The notes: generated by a model not told the origin, from the sequence alone. Positions 44,259 to 52,733 are shown, counted from the stretch's first letter. The stretch: DNA of 64,000 nt from JACRCG01 sp964524835 (GCA_964524835.1 CAZGEG010000003.1:124001-188000), one strand, 5' to 3'. Numbers and translations: made by a program.

Positions 44259-44786
44259 ATGAGACCTCTATTTCATTCCGCCCTGATATCCGGATTTCTG
44301 CTGGTCATGGCAGCCGCATCATTCCTGTCCACCCCCGGTCCGGCTGATGCGGCGCCCCGACCGGGGCAGCCCGCCCCGAATTTCAAGGTTATCTCCACAG
44401 CCGGACAGACAATATCCCAGGAGAACTATCGTGGTCACGTCCTGATACTCGATTTTTTTGCCACCTGGTGCCAGCCATGCCGAAAGTCGATTCCCCATCT
44501 GGTCGAAATGAACCACAAGTACGGCAGGCAGGGTCTTCAAATTCTAGGTCTGAGTGTGGACGAGGATGGGGAACGAAACGTCAAGACATTTACCGATGAG
44601 TTTCAGGTAAATTATCCGCTGGCACTGGCGGGGGATTCAACGACCGTTGATTTTGGCGTCCGGTCTGTACCGATCATGTACCTGATCGATAAAAAAGGAA
44701 GAATTGCGGAAGTATATCGCGGCTATACGATCGAAATGGGCCGTTCAGTGGAACAGTCGATCAAACGTTTGCTGGCAGAGAAATAA
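44259..44786 (+). CDS. TlpA/ResA-like periplasmic thiol-disulfide oxidoreductase
   Basis: 175 residues with a signal peptide or N-terminal anchor (LISGFLLVMAAASFL...ADAA). AhpC/TSA-Redoxin fold: GQPAPNFKVISTAGQTISQENYRG, active site FFATWCQPCRKSIPHLVEM, and VPIMYLIDKKGRI with the cis-Pro. CQPC occurs in ResA-type proteins that reduce apocytochrome c; the cytochrome assembly gene of the divergent heme operon supports such a role. The last 26 bases overlap the converging truA gene. Confidence 0.9.
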   Translation: MRPLFHSALISGFLLVMAAASFLSTPGPADAAPRPGQPAPNFKVISTAGQTISQENYRGHVLILDFFATWCQPCRKSIPHLVEMNHKYGRQGLQILGLSVDEDGERNVKTFTDEFQVNYPLALAGDSTTVDFGVRSVPIMYLIDKKGRIAEVYRGYTIEMGRSVEQSIKRLLAEK

Positions 44787-45528
44787 ATACATCGGGATAA
44801 ACGACCTCCATCAGGCATAAACCGCAGGCCGGAGCGGTGCATCCGGCCTCCCTTCTATCCCCCCCCTGTAGCAGTCTGTCGATATCCGCTGGCGTAAAGC
44901 GACCCTTTCCGATATCAACAAGTGTGCCGACCATTACGCGCACCATATTTTTCAGGAAACCGCCACCGGTAACATCAATCGTAATGCGAGCGCCATCCCT
45001 GGTGATCCGGACTGAATCTATACGCCTGACCGTGGTCTTGGCGGCACAATTAGAGGCGCGGAATGCAGCAAAATCGTGGCTGCCGACAAAGCGAACCGAG
45101 GCATCGCCCATTGCGGCAAGGTCGAGCGGCTCCCGCACCTGCCAGCTGTACAGGCGATCAAGCGGCGAGCGGACGGAAGAATTGATGATGGTATAACGAT
45201 AGTGCTTGGCATATGCCATTGTAATCGGCTTGAACCCCTCCGGCACAATGCAGGCACTCTGGATAGCGACATCAGCGGGAAGAAAACGGTTCGTGCCTTC
45301 CACATAGGCCCGCAACGGGAGACGACTGTCCGTGCAGAAGGATGCCGCCATGGCACGTGCATGGACACCCGCATCGGTGCGACCGGAAGAGCGAACCTGC
45401 ACACGCTCCTTCAGCAATTGCGCAAGCGCTTCCTCGACTACCTGTTGCACCGCCAGGCCGTTCGGCTGCACCTGCCAGCCGGAATAGTTTGTGCCGTCGT
45501 AGGCAACGGTCAATAAGACGGTCGGCAT
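44761..45528 (-). CDS. truA: tRNA pseudouridine(38-40) synthase
   Basis: 255 residues. Catalytic Asp in SSGRTDAGVHARAMAASF (about 52), N-terminal LTVAYDGTNYSGWQVQPNG, and the late GGGFLKNMVRVMVGTLVDIGKGR. It makes pseudouridine at positions 38-40 of the anticodon arm. It starts two bases after the hslO stop, so the two form an operon. Confidence 0.96.
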   Translation of the reverse strand: MPTVLLTVAYDGTNYSGWQVQPNGLAVQQVVEEALAQLLKERVQVRSSGRTDAGVHARAMAASFCTDSRLPLRAYVEGTNRFLPADVAIQSACIVPEGFKPITMAYAKHYRYTIINSSVRSPLDRLYSWQVREPLDLAAMGDASVRFVGSHDFAAFRASNCAAKTTVRRIDSVRITRDGARITIDVTGGGFLKNMVRVMVGTLVDIGKGRFTPADIDRLLQGGDRREAGCTAPACGLCLMEVVYPDVFISLPANV

Positions 45529-45529
45529 A

Positions 45530-46420
45530 CTAGCAGCCGGTTTTTTCTGATGCCAGCTCGATCAAAGCGTCAAGTTCGGTTGCATCCAGGTGATAAGCTT
45601 TGCGACAGAATTCGCAGGTCACGTCGGCTCCGCTCTCCTTTGCCCGCATATCCAGCAACTCCGGGACCCCCAGCGTAAGAAGGGCACGCTCCACCTTTTC
45701 CTTCCCGCATCCGCAACGGAAGAAGATTTCGTGAGATTCTAGGATCGTATAGGGAATATCGCCAAAAAGTTCTCTAATGACCCCTTCAGCGCCCCCTTCT
45801 TCAAGCAGTCCTGATAATGCCGGCAATCCTGCAATCCGCTCCATTATTTTTTCAATTTCGCCGTCATCCGCCTTTGGCAGTGCCTGGACCAGAAAACCGC
45901 CGCAGACCGCAATCTGCCCGTCGGCAGCCAGGGTTGCACCCAATCCGACAGCGGAAGGGGTCTGCTCGGAGTCGGTCAGATAATAGGCCAGATCCTCGCC
46001 GATTTCACTGCTGACCAGCTGCACAACACCCTGATACGGCTGCCCGCCTGCGCCAAGATCCTTGGAAACGGTCAGAAATCCCGCCCTGCCGATCAGTCCC
46101 GCCACATTCCATTTACCATTCACCGCTTCAAGATCGGCTGCAGGATTACCGACACAGCCGCGTACCGCCCCGTCACTGTCCGCTTCAATTATCAACTTGC
46201 GAAGCGGGCCGTTGCCCTCAAATTTGAGAGCGGTCCGCTGACCGTCCTTGAGAAGAGCGCCCATCAAAGCCCCTCCCGCAAGCCCCCGGGAAAGTGCGAT
46301 ACGTGCCGTCGCTGATGCCTGCTGAAGTTCGCAGATTTCACGCGCCAGCCCGCCGGCATTGCATACAAGCACCCGTATTCCGCCTGACAGGCATAATGCC
46401 CGTACGATCTGATCAGCCAT
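45530..46420 (-). CDS. hslO: redox-regulated chaperone Hsp33
   Basis: 296 residues. The C-terminal zinc/redox switch is complete: CGCG at about 237-240 and CEFC at about 270-273. Upstream the Hsp33 body has FEGNGPLRKLIIEADSDGAVRGCVGNP and GLIGRAGFLTVSKDLG. Oxidation of the four Cys releases zinc and activates holdase function. It belongs with the proteostasis theme of the right part of the window but is not part of that island. Confidence 0.95.
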   Translation of the reverse strand: MADQIVRALCLSGGIRVLVCNAGGLAREICELQQASATARIALSRGLAGGALMGALLKDGQRTALKFEGNGPLRKLIIEADSDGAVRGCVGNPAADLEAVNGKWNVAGLIGRAGFLTVSKDLGAGGQPYQGVVQLVSSEIGEDLAYYLTDSEQTPSAVGLGATLAADGQIAVCGGFLVQALPKADDGEIEKIMERIAGLPALSGLLEEGGAEGVIRELFGDIPYTILESHEIFFRCGCGKEKVERALLTLGVPELLDMRAKESGADVTCEFCRKAYHLDATELDALIELASEKTGC

Positions 46421-46486
46421 ATGTAATTAGTCCTCTTTAGATAGGTTTAAGCTGTGACTCGCACTATACTACTGCTGCACGCACAA

Positions 46487-46516
46487 AAAAAGCCGCATCT
46501 TTCGATGCGGCTTTTT
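46487..46516 (-). terminator. terminator of the Ala/Lys-rich small protein gene
   Basis: Stem AAAAAGCCGCATC/GATGCGGCTTTTT, 22 bases after the stop codon; U-rich on both sides, so it may work both ways. Confidence 0.85.
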
Positions 46517-46537
46517 ACAGCGTTCGCTAAAAGCGAA

Positions 46538-46780
46538 TTACTTTGCAGCAGGAGCAGCAGGAGCAGCAGCAGGAGCAGCTGCGTCTTTTTTCTCTTCTAC
46601 TTTTTTAGCTTTTTTTGCTTTTTTAGCTTTTTTAGCAGGTTTTGCTTCTTTTTTCTCTACTGCAGGAGCAGCAGCGTCAGCAGGAGCAGCAGCAGGCTTG
46701 GCGGCATCAGCAGCGAAAACTACGGCGGAGAAGGAAACAGCTACGAGGGCGGCTACGATTGTGGACAGAACTTTTTTCAT
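46538..46780 (-). CDS. small secreted Ala/Lys-rich protein
   Basis: 80 residues from ATG 46780 behind GGAGG. A clear signal peptide (MKKVLSTIVAALVAVSFSAVVFA) is followed by a mature part made almost only of Ala, Lys, Pro and Glu, with tandem AKKAKKAKKAKK and Ala/Pro blocks on both sides. Such low-complexity basic peptides are common in Geobacter-type genomes; a histone-like or envelope-bound role has been guessed for similar ones but is not established. It is expressed as a single gene, probably from a sigma54 promoter, and ends at a strong terminator. Confidence 0.75.
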   Translation of the reverse strand: MKKVLSTIVAALVAVSFSAVVFAADAAKPAAAPADAAAPAVEKKEAKPAKKAKKAKKAKKVEEKKDAAAPAAAPAAPAAK

Positions 46781-46817
46781 TTGTACTACCTCCAAAGGAA
46801 TGTGTTTGTTTTTTTAT

Positions 46818-46834
46818 TGCAGACGACGTGCCAA
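46818..46834 (-). promoter_or_regulatory. sigma54 (RpoN) promoter
   Basis: Minus strand TTGGCACGTCGTCTGCA: GG and GC elements separated by exactly ten bases as in the -24/-12 consensus. It lies 38 bases before the start of the Ala/Lys-rich protein. The rest of the 326-base gap up to 47107 shows no gene; an enhancer-binding site would be expected there but none was recognised. Confidence 0.7.
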
Positions 46835-47106
46835 AAAAATAATTATTCCGTAACCATCCGTTATTGATGAATTTACAGGTTTCAGCCCTCTGCCGTTTCT
46901 GCAACGGCTACCCCATACACAACATGAGATACCTCATTTGCGGTAGATCAGTCAACTTTATGCCGTACCTGCTGTGGATCAGGTTCAGAAGGGTCCGAAA
47001 TACGGACAATACACCCCGGCAAAGCGTGCAACGCCTCCCTCGAAACCGTGTCAGGCCTTCCAATGGCCGCTAATTTCCAAGCTCAGATTCCAGCTGCTGA
47101 CAGCCG

Positions 47107-47574
47107 CTATTCGATTGTGGAGCGAATCCTTACCCGATCACCTACATGATAGCGGGTTTTGGTACGAAACTCTTCGCCCCCTTCAACCGTGACAATATAC
47201 CCGTCGATCACTTCCTGTTCACGTTCAGCATAATTTATCCGCTCTCTCGGATAACATTTTGTACCGCGTGCCATGCTCTGCCCGGTCGCCGCACCAGCAA
47301 CAGCCCCGAGGGCGGTCATCGCAGCATTGCCCGACCCCCTGCCGAACTGGTTACCGATAAGCCCCCCGGCGACACCCCCTATAATTGCACCGCCGATCCC
47401 CCTGTCATCCTCGCAGATTTCCTCCCGTGTGGTAACCGGTTCGCGAATGGTAATGACTCTGAACACTTCACGTACATTGGTGACCGTAGCCATTGTCACC
47501 GACTGCCCTTCAGCATTTATGCACGTACCAGCAAAGAGAATGCTTGCAGCGATCAGCAACGTTGCTGTTTTCAT
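47107..47574 (-). CDS. glycine-zipper outer membrane protein (SlyB/17-kDa antigen type)
   Basis: 155 residues with a signal peptide (MKTATLLIAASILFAGTCINA). The central glycine zipper GIGGAIIGGVAGGLIGNQFG...AMTALGAVAGAATGQSMARG defines the family. A Cys before the zipper (EICEDDRG) and one after it (TKCYPRERI) could form a disulfide. A lipobox is not certain. Such proteins associate with the outer membrane and respond to envelope stress in other bacteria. Confidence 0.82.
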   Translation of the reverse strand: MKTATLLIAASILFAGTCINAEGQSVTMATVTNVREVFRVITIREPVTTREEICEDDRGIGGAIIGGVAGGLIGNQFGRGSGNAAMTALGAVAGAATGQSMARGTKCYPRERINYAEREQEVIDGYIVTVEGGEEFRTKTRYHVGDRVRIRSTIE

Positions 47575-47737
47575 AATGCGCCTCCCGTTTCAATGCCTGA
47601 TGCAACTCTTGTGTAGTACTACCGCCAAAACAGATGAACATCCGTACAGCAAGTATATACAAATCAGAGCCAACATTCAAAGGCCGATAACAATTCGAAT
47701 GAACGAGATCATCACATTTGAGAGCCACAAGCAGCAA

Positions 47738-47757
47738 AGGCGGCCATCCGGCCGCCT
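47738..47757 (-). terminator. terminator after the barrel protein gene
   Basis: AGGCGGCC-ATCC-GGCCGCCT stem; on the minus strand TTTGC follows. The T run is short. Confidence 0.55.
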
Positions 47758-47785
47758 CTTGAATTACGCATTAATCCATCGCTAT

Positions 47786-48436
47786 TCAGAATCCCAACCG
47801 CAGGCCGAGAACGGCACTGTGGCCGGTATATTCCATAGTAAATTTTCGCCCGTCGGCTTCGGTGAATGTTGATCGGGTACTGCTGAAAAAACGATAGCCA
47901 AGATCCAGATTCAGATAGCTTGTCAGCTCAATATCGACCCCACCCGCCAGCTGGTAGGCAAAGACAACGTCCGAACCGCTCCCCATGGGGAATCCTGCTT
48001 CCTGCAGATCGGAAGCCTCGATACGGGCCGCCCCGACGCCGACTCCCGCATACGGCGAGAGCCGGCTGTTGTCGCGGTAGACGCCAATCAGGTTGAGCAG
48101 CAGGCTGTCCGACGTCACAGAGCCGCCCCCCTTGAAGCTTCCCTGGACAAACTTCACTTGGTCAAGCGGGTTGCTGCGCCGGGTGTATTCAAGCTCGACC
48201 CTTCCCTCTCCCGCCGGGTGACCCGGCTCAAAGTCCCAGCCGAGAACGGCGCTCCCCTGCAGAGCTGGATTAAATGTAAGGCCGAAGTCCCCCTGGTCGT
48301 CGGAGGCCCTGGCGTTAACCAGCGCATTCCCGCCCAGGAACGCCCCGACGTAGGGTCCGGAGTGCTCTGCCATGGCAGAGCCGCAAAGAAAGAGCGTCAG
48401 GCAGAGGGCGGTTATGGTATGGCAGTATTTTTTCAT
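47786..48436 (-). CDS. outer membrane beta-barrel protein (OmpA/opacity-like)
   Basis: 216 residues with a signal peptide (MKKYCHTITALCLTLFLCGSAMA). The mature part starts HSGPYVGAFLGGNAL and has alternating strands, for example RVELEYTRRS, LLLNLIGVYRDN, SPYAGVGVGAARIEA, VFAYQLAGGVDIELTSYLNLDLGYRFF, ending in VLGLRLGF with terminal Phe, the signal for barrel assembly. Eight strands are expected. Expressed with the BIG2 lipoprotein 37 bases upstream. Confidence 0.87.
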   Translation of the reverse strand: MKKYCHTITALCLTLFLCGSAMAEHSGPYVGAFLGGNALVNARASDDQGDFGLTFNPALQGSAVLGWDFEPGHPAGEGRVELEYTRRSNPLDQVKFVQGSFKGGGSVTSDSLLLNLIGVYRDNSRLSPYAGVGVGAARIEASDLQEAGFPMGSGSDVVFAYQLAGGVDIELTSYLNLDLGYRFFSSTRSTFTEADGRKFTMEYTGHSAVLGLRLGF

Positions 48437-48473
48437 GTTTTCCCTTCCTGGTACTGGTAAAAAACCACTTTCA

Positions 48474-50204
48474 TTAAGGTGCAGTGACAGTGATCGTCGA
48501 GGTCAGGGTCTTTCCGTCGAAGCTTGCCGTGAGAGTCGCCAGACCGGAATCAACGGTCACAACCTGTCCCGGCTGATTCAGGGTGTCGGCAAAAACTGCG
48601 ACGGACGGCTTGTCCTCCGCCCACGTCCACGTCGTATCTTCGGTCACATCTATGCTTAAGTCGCTGTAATTTGCAATCGCCGTGTATTTGACCAGATAGC
48701 CGGGAGGAAAAGTTGTGGCGGGCGTGACGGTCAGGGTCAGAAGAGTTCGCGCGGTGACAGTCACCGGGGCGGTAACAGTCTGGCCGCCATACACGGCAGA
48801 AATGGTAGCAGTGCCGGCGGCTATTCCGCTAACCCGCCCCTTGTTGCTCCCGCTGTCACCGACCTCAGCTACTGACGGGTTGGAGGACGTCCAGACCGCA
48901 CTTTCGGTCACATTCTGGGTTGTGCCGTCGCTAAAGGTTGCTGTCACAGCGAACCGGCCGCTGGTTTTGACCGTCAGAGCCCGATTGGCGGGAGTGATCA
49001 ACAGACCGTTGGCGTTCAGGGTCGGAATGGTGACAGCCAGAATGGTTGTGGCCGTTTGCGCGCCGAATGTGGACTTGACAGCGGTTGCCGATGTCGCAGC
49101 AGTGGCGGTAAGCAAGGCCAGGTTGCCGCCCGGAGTGGATACCGTTGCGAGTGCCGGGTTTTCCACCGACCAGGAAACCACCCCGGTTATGTCCCGTACA
49201 GCACCATTGCTGAAGGTTCCTGTGGCAATCAGGCGGCCGACGGTATCCTTTACCAGAGTTATTGTCCCGTTAACCGGGGTTATGGTGGGCGTGGACAGGG
49301 TAATCCCGGTCAGATTGCCTCCTGTTACCTTAAGGTCGGTCGTCCCACTGACGCCGTCCAGGGTGGCATTGATCGAGGACGTTCCCTGTGCGAGGGTTGT
49401 TAATGCCCCGCCGGCGGTGATCGTGGCTATACGAGACTGGGACGAGTTCCAGGTAACCAGACCGGTGATGTCGGGAGTTGTTCCGTCTGAGTAATGGCCG
49501 ATCGCCTTGAAACTTCCGGTGGAGACACTCAGGACCGAGGGGTTGGGCGGTGAAACCGTAATCGATTGCAGCACCGGTTCTATGACGGTCAGCTGCGTAC
49601 TGTCGCTGACGCCGGCGAAAGTCGCCGTAATCGTCGATGTGCCGACTGCTATGGCTTGGGAGAGGCCTTTACTGCCGACAGCGTCGCTGACGCTCGCCAC
49701 GGCGGGAGCACTTGAAGTCCAAGAAACATCAAAGGTAATGTCTCGAGGAGGCAGATCCGAAAAAGTGCCTGTTGCTATAAATTGGGTACTTCGCCCTTTG
49801 GCGATGTTTGGATTGTCCGGGGTAATCGTCAGGGCTGTCACAGTAGACGAGCTTACCGTCAATACGAAGGTAGAAGACACCCCCCCCACGGTTGCCGTTA
49901 CGATAGCGGTTCCCGGAATGAGACCGGTCACCCTGGAACGGCCAGTAGCTGTCGCAAAAGCGGCAACGGTCGGAGTATCGCTCGACCAGACCGCCTGATC
50001 GGTAACATTTTCAGTAAAGAGACCCGAACGGTTGCCTGTCGCCGTAAATCTCATGGAGGTTTGCGCAGCAATGGTCGAGGAGACCGCACTGATCTCGATC
50101 GAAGTCAGCGGGACGAAATCATTTTTCCGGGTCGGAGTCCCATCCCAACCACAGCCTGACAACAGCAGCAACAGTAAAAATCCTGACCTTATCAAGGCAA
50201 TCAT
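48474..50204 (-). CDS. BIG2-repeat lipoprotein
   Basis: 576 residues. Signal peptide with lipobox LLLLLSGCGW. Six or so bacterial Ig-like 2 repeats of about 90 residues follow, each starting with a LTSIEIS/ALTITPDNP-type strand and ending GTATI.A...G. The longest insertion is in the fourth repeat (LTGITLSTPTITPVNGTITLVKD). It is related to the partial protein at the left edge of the window. It is followed by the outer membrane barrel gene, so the two may form a surface unit. Confidence 0.85.
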   Translation of the reverse strand: MIALIRSGFLLLLLLSGCGWDGTPTRKNDFVPLTSIEISAVSSTIAAQTSMRFTATGNRSGLFTENVTDQAVWSSDTPTVAAFATATGRSRVTGLIPGTAIVTATVGGVSSTFVLTVSSSTVTALTITPDNPNIAKGRSTQFIATGTFSDLPPRDITFDVSWTSSAPAVASVSDAVGSKGLSQAIAVGTSTITATFAGVSDSTQLTVIEPVLQSITVSPPNPSVLSVSTGSFKAIGHYSDGTTPDITGLVTWNSSQSRIATITAGGALTTLAQGTSSINATLDGVSGTTDLKVTGGNLTGITLSTPTITPVNGTITLVKDTVGRLIATGTFSNGAVRDITGVVSWSVENPALATVSTPGGNLALLTATAATSATAVKSTFGAQTATTILAVTIPTLNANGLLITPANRALTVKTSGRFAVTATFSDGTTQNVTESAVWTSSNPSVAEVGDSGSNKGRVSGIAAGTATISAVYGGQTVTAPVTVTARTLLTLTVTPATTFPPGYLVKYTAIANYSDLSIDVTEDTTWTWAEDKPSVAVFADTLNQPGQVVTVDSGLATLTASFDGKTLTSTITVTAP

Positions 50205-50331
50205 ATGCGTCCTCTATGAAAAGTAGTGGCAGGCGGTATATCGGGGTTCAGTTACACAATCGCTGCGATGAGCTGAATCCCGGTACGAGACATAATGGGT
50301 CGTCGGCTGACTAGTGAGTTCTTCTTACTTG

Positions 50332-50820
50332 TCACTGCGTTTTCCGGTCCAGACTCCGGTACTGGATCGCCTCGGCGATGTGCTGTTCGTGTATTGTATC
50401 GCACCCGCCAAGATCGGCAATGGTGCGGGCCACCTTCAGGATGCGGGTATAGGTGCGGGCGGAGAAACCGAGCCGGTCGGTGACCAGCTCCAGCATCCGG
50501 TTGCCGCTCGTGTCCAGCTCGCAATGTTTTTTTATGAAGCGCGGCGTCATCTGGGCGTTGCAGTGGATTTTGGTCCCTTTGTACCGCTCCAGCTGAAGTT
50601 CGCGCGAACGCTCGACCCTCCCGGCAATTACTGCCGAACTCTCGGCCTCGCTACGGTCGGCAAGATCGCGGTATTTGACCGCCGGCACTTCGATGTGGAT
50701 GTCGATCCTGTCCAGCAGCGGCCCGGAGATGCGCGAACGGTAGCGATGGATCGAAATTGGCGTGCAGGTGCAGGGGTGGGTCGGGTCGGAAAGATAGCCG
50801 CAGGGGCAGGGGTGTGTGCA
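50332..50820 (-). pseudogene. YifB/ComM-type AAA ATPase, C-terminal fragment
   Basis: The frame reads the last 160 or so residues of a YifB/ComM (Mg-chelatase-like) protein: HPCPCGYLSDPTHPC, RYRSRISGPLLDRIDIHIEV and FSARTYTRILKVARTIADL. Homology starts abruptly at about 50814; upstream the frame turns into unrelated sequence that encodes the XRE protein on the other strand. A complete gene has about 510 codons, so two thirds including the P-loop are missing. The break point marks the left end of the inserted stress region; the missing part might lie beyond the right edge of the window. Confidence 0.8.
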
Positions 50821-50852
50821 CCTTTCTCTACTATTCTGACTCAAGACGGCAC

Positions 50853-51296
50853 TTGTTCTCAATTCAAATTCCCCTCGAAAAACAACCTGTTCCCGGTTAT
50901 CCCGAATTCCCAATCACAGTTGGTGAACACATCCGCAAGAAACGGATGGATCTCGGTCTCCTCCAGAGAGAAGTAGCAGAGATCATCGGCGTCACCGAAT
51001 CCTCTATCTGGAACTGGGAGCATGGCACCGAACCAGAACTGCAATATAATCCAAGAATTATCAAATTTCTAGGTTATATTCCGTTCGACTGCCCGGATGA
51101 CACTGTGGGGCGGCTTGCGTGGTATAAGAGAGCTATGGGAATGAACCTGGATCATCTGGGTGAAGCTATGGGCCGTGATCCTGAACAATTATCTGACTGG
51201 CTGAGTGGAAGACATAATCCATTTCTGAAGAACCGGGAGAAGATAGAGCAGTATCTGAAAAATCAAGAAACCTTCCTTCTGCCAGAGAAGAAATAG
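50853..51296 (+). CDS. XRE-type helix-turn-helix protein
   Basis: About 147 residues if TTG 50853 is used; no ATG or good ribosome site exists before the HTH, and the open frame runs further up to 50757 in sequence that belongs to the yifB remnant. The start is therefore uncertain and the gene could be a fragment. The core is an HTH: ITVGEHIRKKRMDLGLLQREVAEIIGVTESSIWNWEHG. A second HTH-like half follows, with MNLDHLGEAMGRDPEQLSDWLSGRHNP and KIEQYLKNQ. It resembles small regulators found beside recombinase genes in deltaproteobacteria. Its C-terminal half is repeated as a fragment at 57856-57972. Confidence 0.65.
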   Translation: MFSIQIPLEKQPVPGYPEFPITVGEHIRKKRMDLGLLQREVAEIIGVTESSIWNWEHGTEPELQYNPRIIKFLGYIPFDCPDDTVGRLAWYKRAMGMNLDHLGEAMGRDPEQLSDWLSGRHNPFLKNREKIEQYLKNQETFLLPEKK

Positions 51297-51357
51297 TTGA
51301 TTGTTTCTTCCGCAAAGGGAAGCTTTTCATAATTGGAACTTCCGGTACAACCCTTCA

Positions 51358-51696
51358 TCAAAAATCATCATTGACCTTTACCAGTCCACGAATCCGTTTG
51401 GGTAGCAGGGCCAGCTTATCATCGATGTGCCTGCCGAAGGTGTAACGAACTGAATTCTCCTCGTCGTTGAAAAGTTTCACTCCGACTATGTTGGCAACCT
51501 CAAACACCAGGCCGATTTCACATTTCGGATCGCCGCGCTCGATCTTCTGCAAGGTTCTTCTGGAAATCCCCGCCCGTCCGGACAGCTCTTCCTCGGTCAT
51601 CTTGCGCTCTTTCCTTCCAAGCCGGATGAGCTTGCCCAGCAGTTCTGCTGCATCTCGGGTCTGACGGAGATATGTACGGTTCACAGGAGAGGCCAT
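51358..51696 (-). CDS. HipB-like XRE antitoxin/regulator, orphan
   Basis: 112 residues. HTH at about 30-60 (RKERKMTEEELSGRAGISRRTLQKIERG) and a tail of the type seen on regulators encoded just before hipA toxin genes (LALLPKRIRGLVKVNDDF). Such genes normally overlap a hipA start, but no kinase-like gene follows; the next sequence is the end of the XRE gene on the other strand. The toxin was probably lost. Palindromic operator sites were not recognised. Confidence 0.75.
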   Translation of the reverse strand: MASPVNRTYLRQTRDAAELLGKLIRLGRKERKMTEEELSGRAGISRRTLQKIERGDPKCEIGLVFEVANIVGVKLFNDEENSVRYTFGRHIDDKLALLPKRIRGLVKVNDDF

Positions 51697-51809
51697 AAAC
51701 CACCGTTAGGCTATTATCTTACTCATAATAATACTTATTGAGTACGATAGTAACCAAATGGTGGTAATTAAGTCAAATGCTATACATTCCACAGTTCGCT
51801 TTCGCTCTA

Positions 51810-52652
51810 TCAACACAATTGAGGTTGCAGGACATTTTTCAGTTTTACTAACGCTCGCTCTTCAATCTGACGTACCCGCTCACGTGAAATGGAAAAGTGG
51901 TCCGCAATATCTTGAAGTGTTAGAGGATCATCATTGGTGATCCTGTGTTCAACAATATATTTCTCTTTTTCGTTCAACCCCTGCAGGGCATGGGCAATTG
52001 CTTTCTTCAGTGAATGCTCCTGCTGATACTCACCGAGCATTTCTTCCTGATTCATCCGGTCGTCAGCAATAGTCTCAAGTATCGTCAGGCCATCGCCCTC
52101 AATGATTTCCTCATTGAGAGAAACTTCTCCTTTAAGCCGCTGCTCCATTTCTACGACTTCATGATCTGGTACGTGGAGCATACTGGAAACTTCAAATGCG
52201 TCGCTATCCCTGCCGGTTAACTTAAGTAGTGCTTCCTTGGTTTTGCGCAACCCATAAAACAATTTTCTTTGTGCTTGCGTAGTACCAATTTTTACCAGGC
52301 TCCAAGCGGAAACAATGTAGTTTTGAATGTAAGCACGAATCCACCATACGGCATAAGAAATCAATCGAACCCCTCTATATGGATTGAATTTACGAACCGC
52401 CATCATGAGCCCAATATTGCCCTCCTGAATCAGATCGAGCATTTTCAGGCCGTAATGACGGTATTCGGAAGCGACTTTAACCACATAGCGAAGATTGGAA
52501 GTAATGAGGGTATGAGCAGCCTCCAGATCCTTTTCCTCAAAGAACTTGACGGCGTAGTCCCTCTCTTCATCTTCTGTAAGTAAATTGAATTTGCGGATTT
52601 CGGAAAGATAGAGGGTAAGACTGTCGGAAATGATTGGCAGATTGGTAACCAT
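51810..52652 (-). CDS. RpoH-like alternative sigma factor
   Basis: 280 residues from ATG 52652, behind AGGAGGTG; the frame is open to 52688 but lacks a site there. Sigma70-family group 3: region 1.2 (SLTLYLSEIRKFNLLTEDEE), 2.1-2.4 (LITSNLRYVVKVASEYRHYGLKMLDLIQEGNIGLM, then RLISYAVWWIRAYIQNYI), an RpoH-type box-like KLFYGLRK, and region 4.2 (LTLQDIADHFSISRERVRQIEERAL). It matches heat-shock sigma32-type factors in length and order. It is divergent to the chaperone operon, with a CIRCE operator at its own promoter, so it probably directs that operon and is itself kept off by HrcA. Being accessory, it may be a second RpoH of the cell. Confidence 0.87.
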   Translation of the reverse strand: MVTNLPIISDSLTLYLSEIRKFNLLTEDEERDYAVKFFEEKDLEAAHTLITSNLRYVVKVASEYRHYGLKMLDLIQEGNIGLMMAVRKFNPYRGVRLISYAVWWIRAYIQNYIVSAWSLVKIGTTQAQRKLFYGLRKTKEALLKLTGRDSDAFEVSSMLHVPDHEVVEMEQRLKGEVSLNEEIIEGDGLTILETIADDRMNQEEMLGEYQQEHSLKKAIAHALQGLNEKEKYIVEHRITNDDPLTLQDIADHFSISRERVRQIEERALVKLKNVLQPQLC

Positions 52653-52681
52653 GACGCACCTCCTGAAAACTTGTATCATGA

Positions 52682-52708
52682 TTAGCACTCTATGGTGCTG
52701 ACTGCTAA
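52682..52708 (-). promoter_or_regulatory. CIRCE operator (HrcA binding site)
   Basis: Left arm TTAGCACTC (52682-52690) is perfect; after nine bases the right arm reads GACTGCTAA against GAGTGCTAA, one mismatch. It starts two bases downstream of the -10 box of the sigma factor gene, the place where HrcA blocks transcription. Confidence 0.8.
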
Positions 52709-52733
52709 AAATGTAGCAAATATTTTTAGCAGT
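52701..52733. repeat. perfect 12-bp inverted repeat overlapping sigma factor promoter
   Basis: ACTGCTAAAAAT and ATTTTTAGCAGT, separated by nine bases, sharing eight bases with the right CIRCE arm and covering the spacer and -10 region. The nine-base spacing equals that of CIRCE, so it may be a second, diverged HrcA site or a site for another regulator. Confidence 0.55.

Noticed and set aside
46642..46842. Gln/Arg-rich plus-strand frame opposite the small secreted protein
   Set aside because: Mirror of the Ala/Lys codon repeats of the minus-strand gene; no site or domain.
50757..50852. N-terminal extension of the XRE protein
   Set aside because: This part is antisense to the Cys-rich yifB remnant and gives an Arg/Gly-rich sequence unlike the family.
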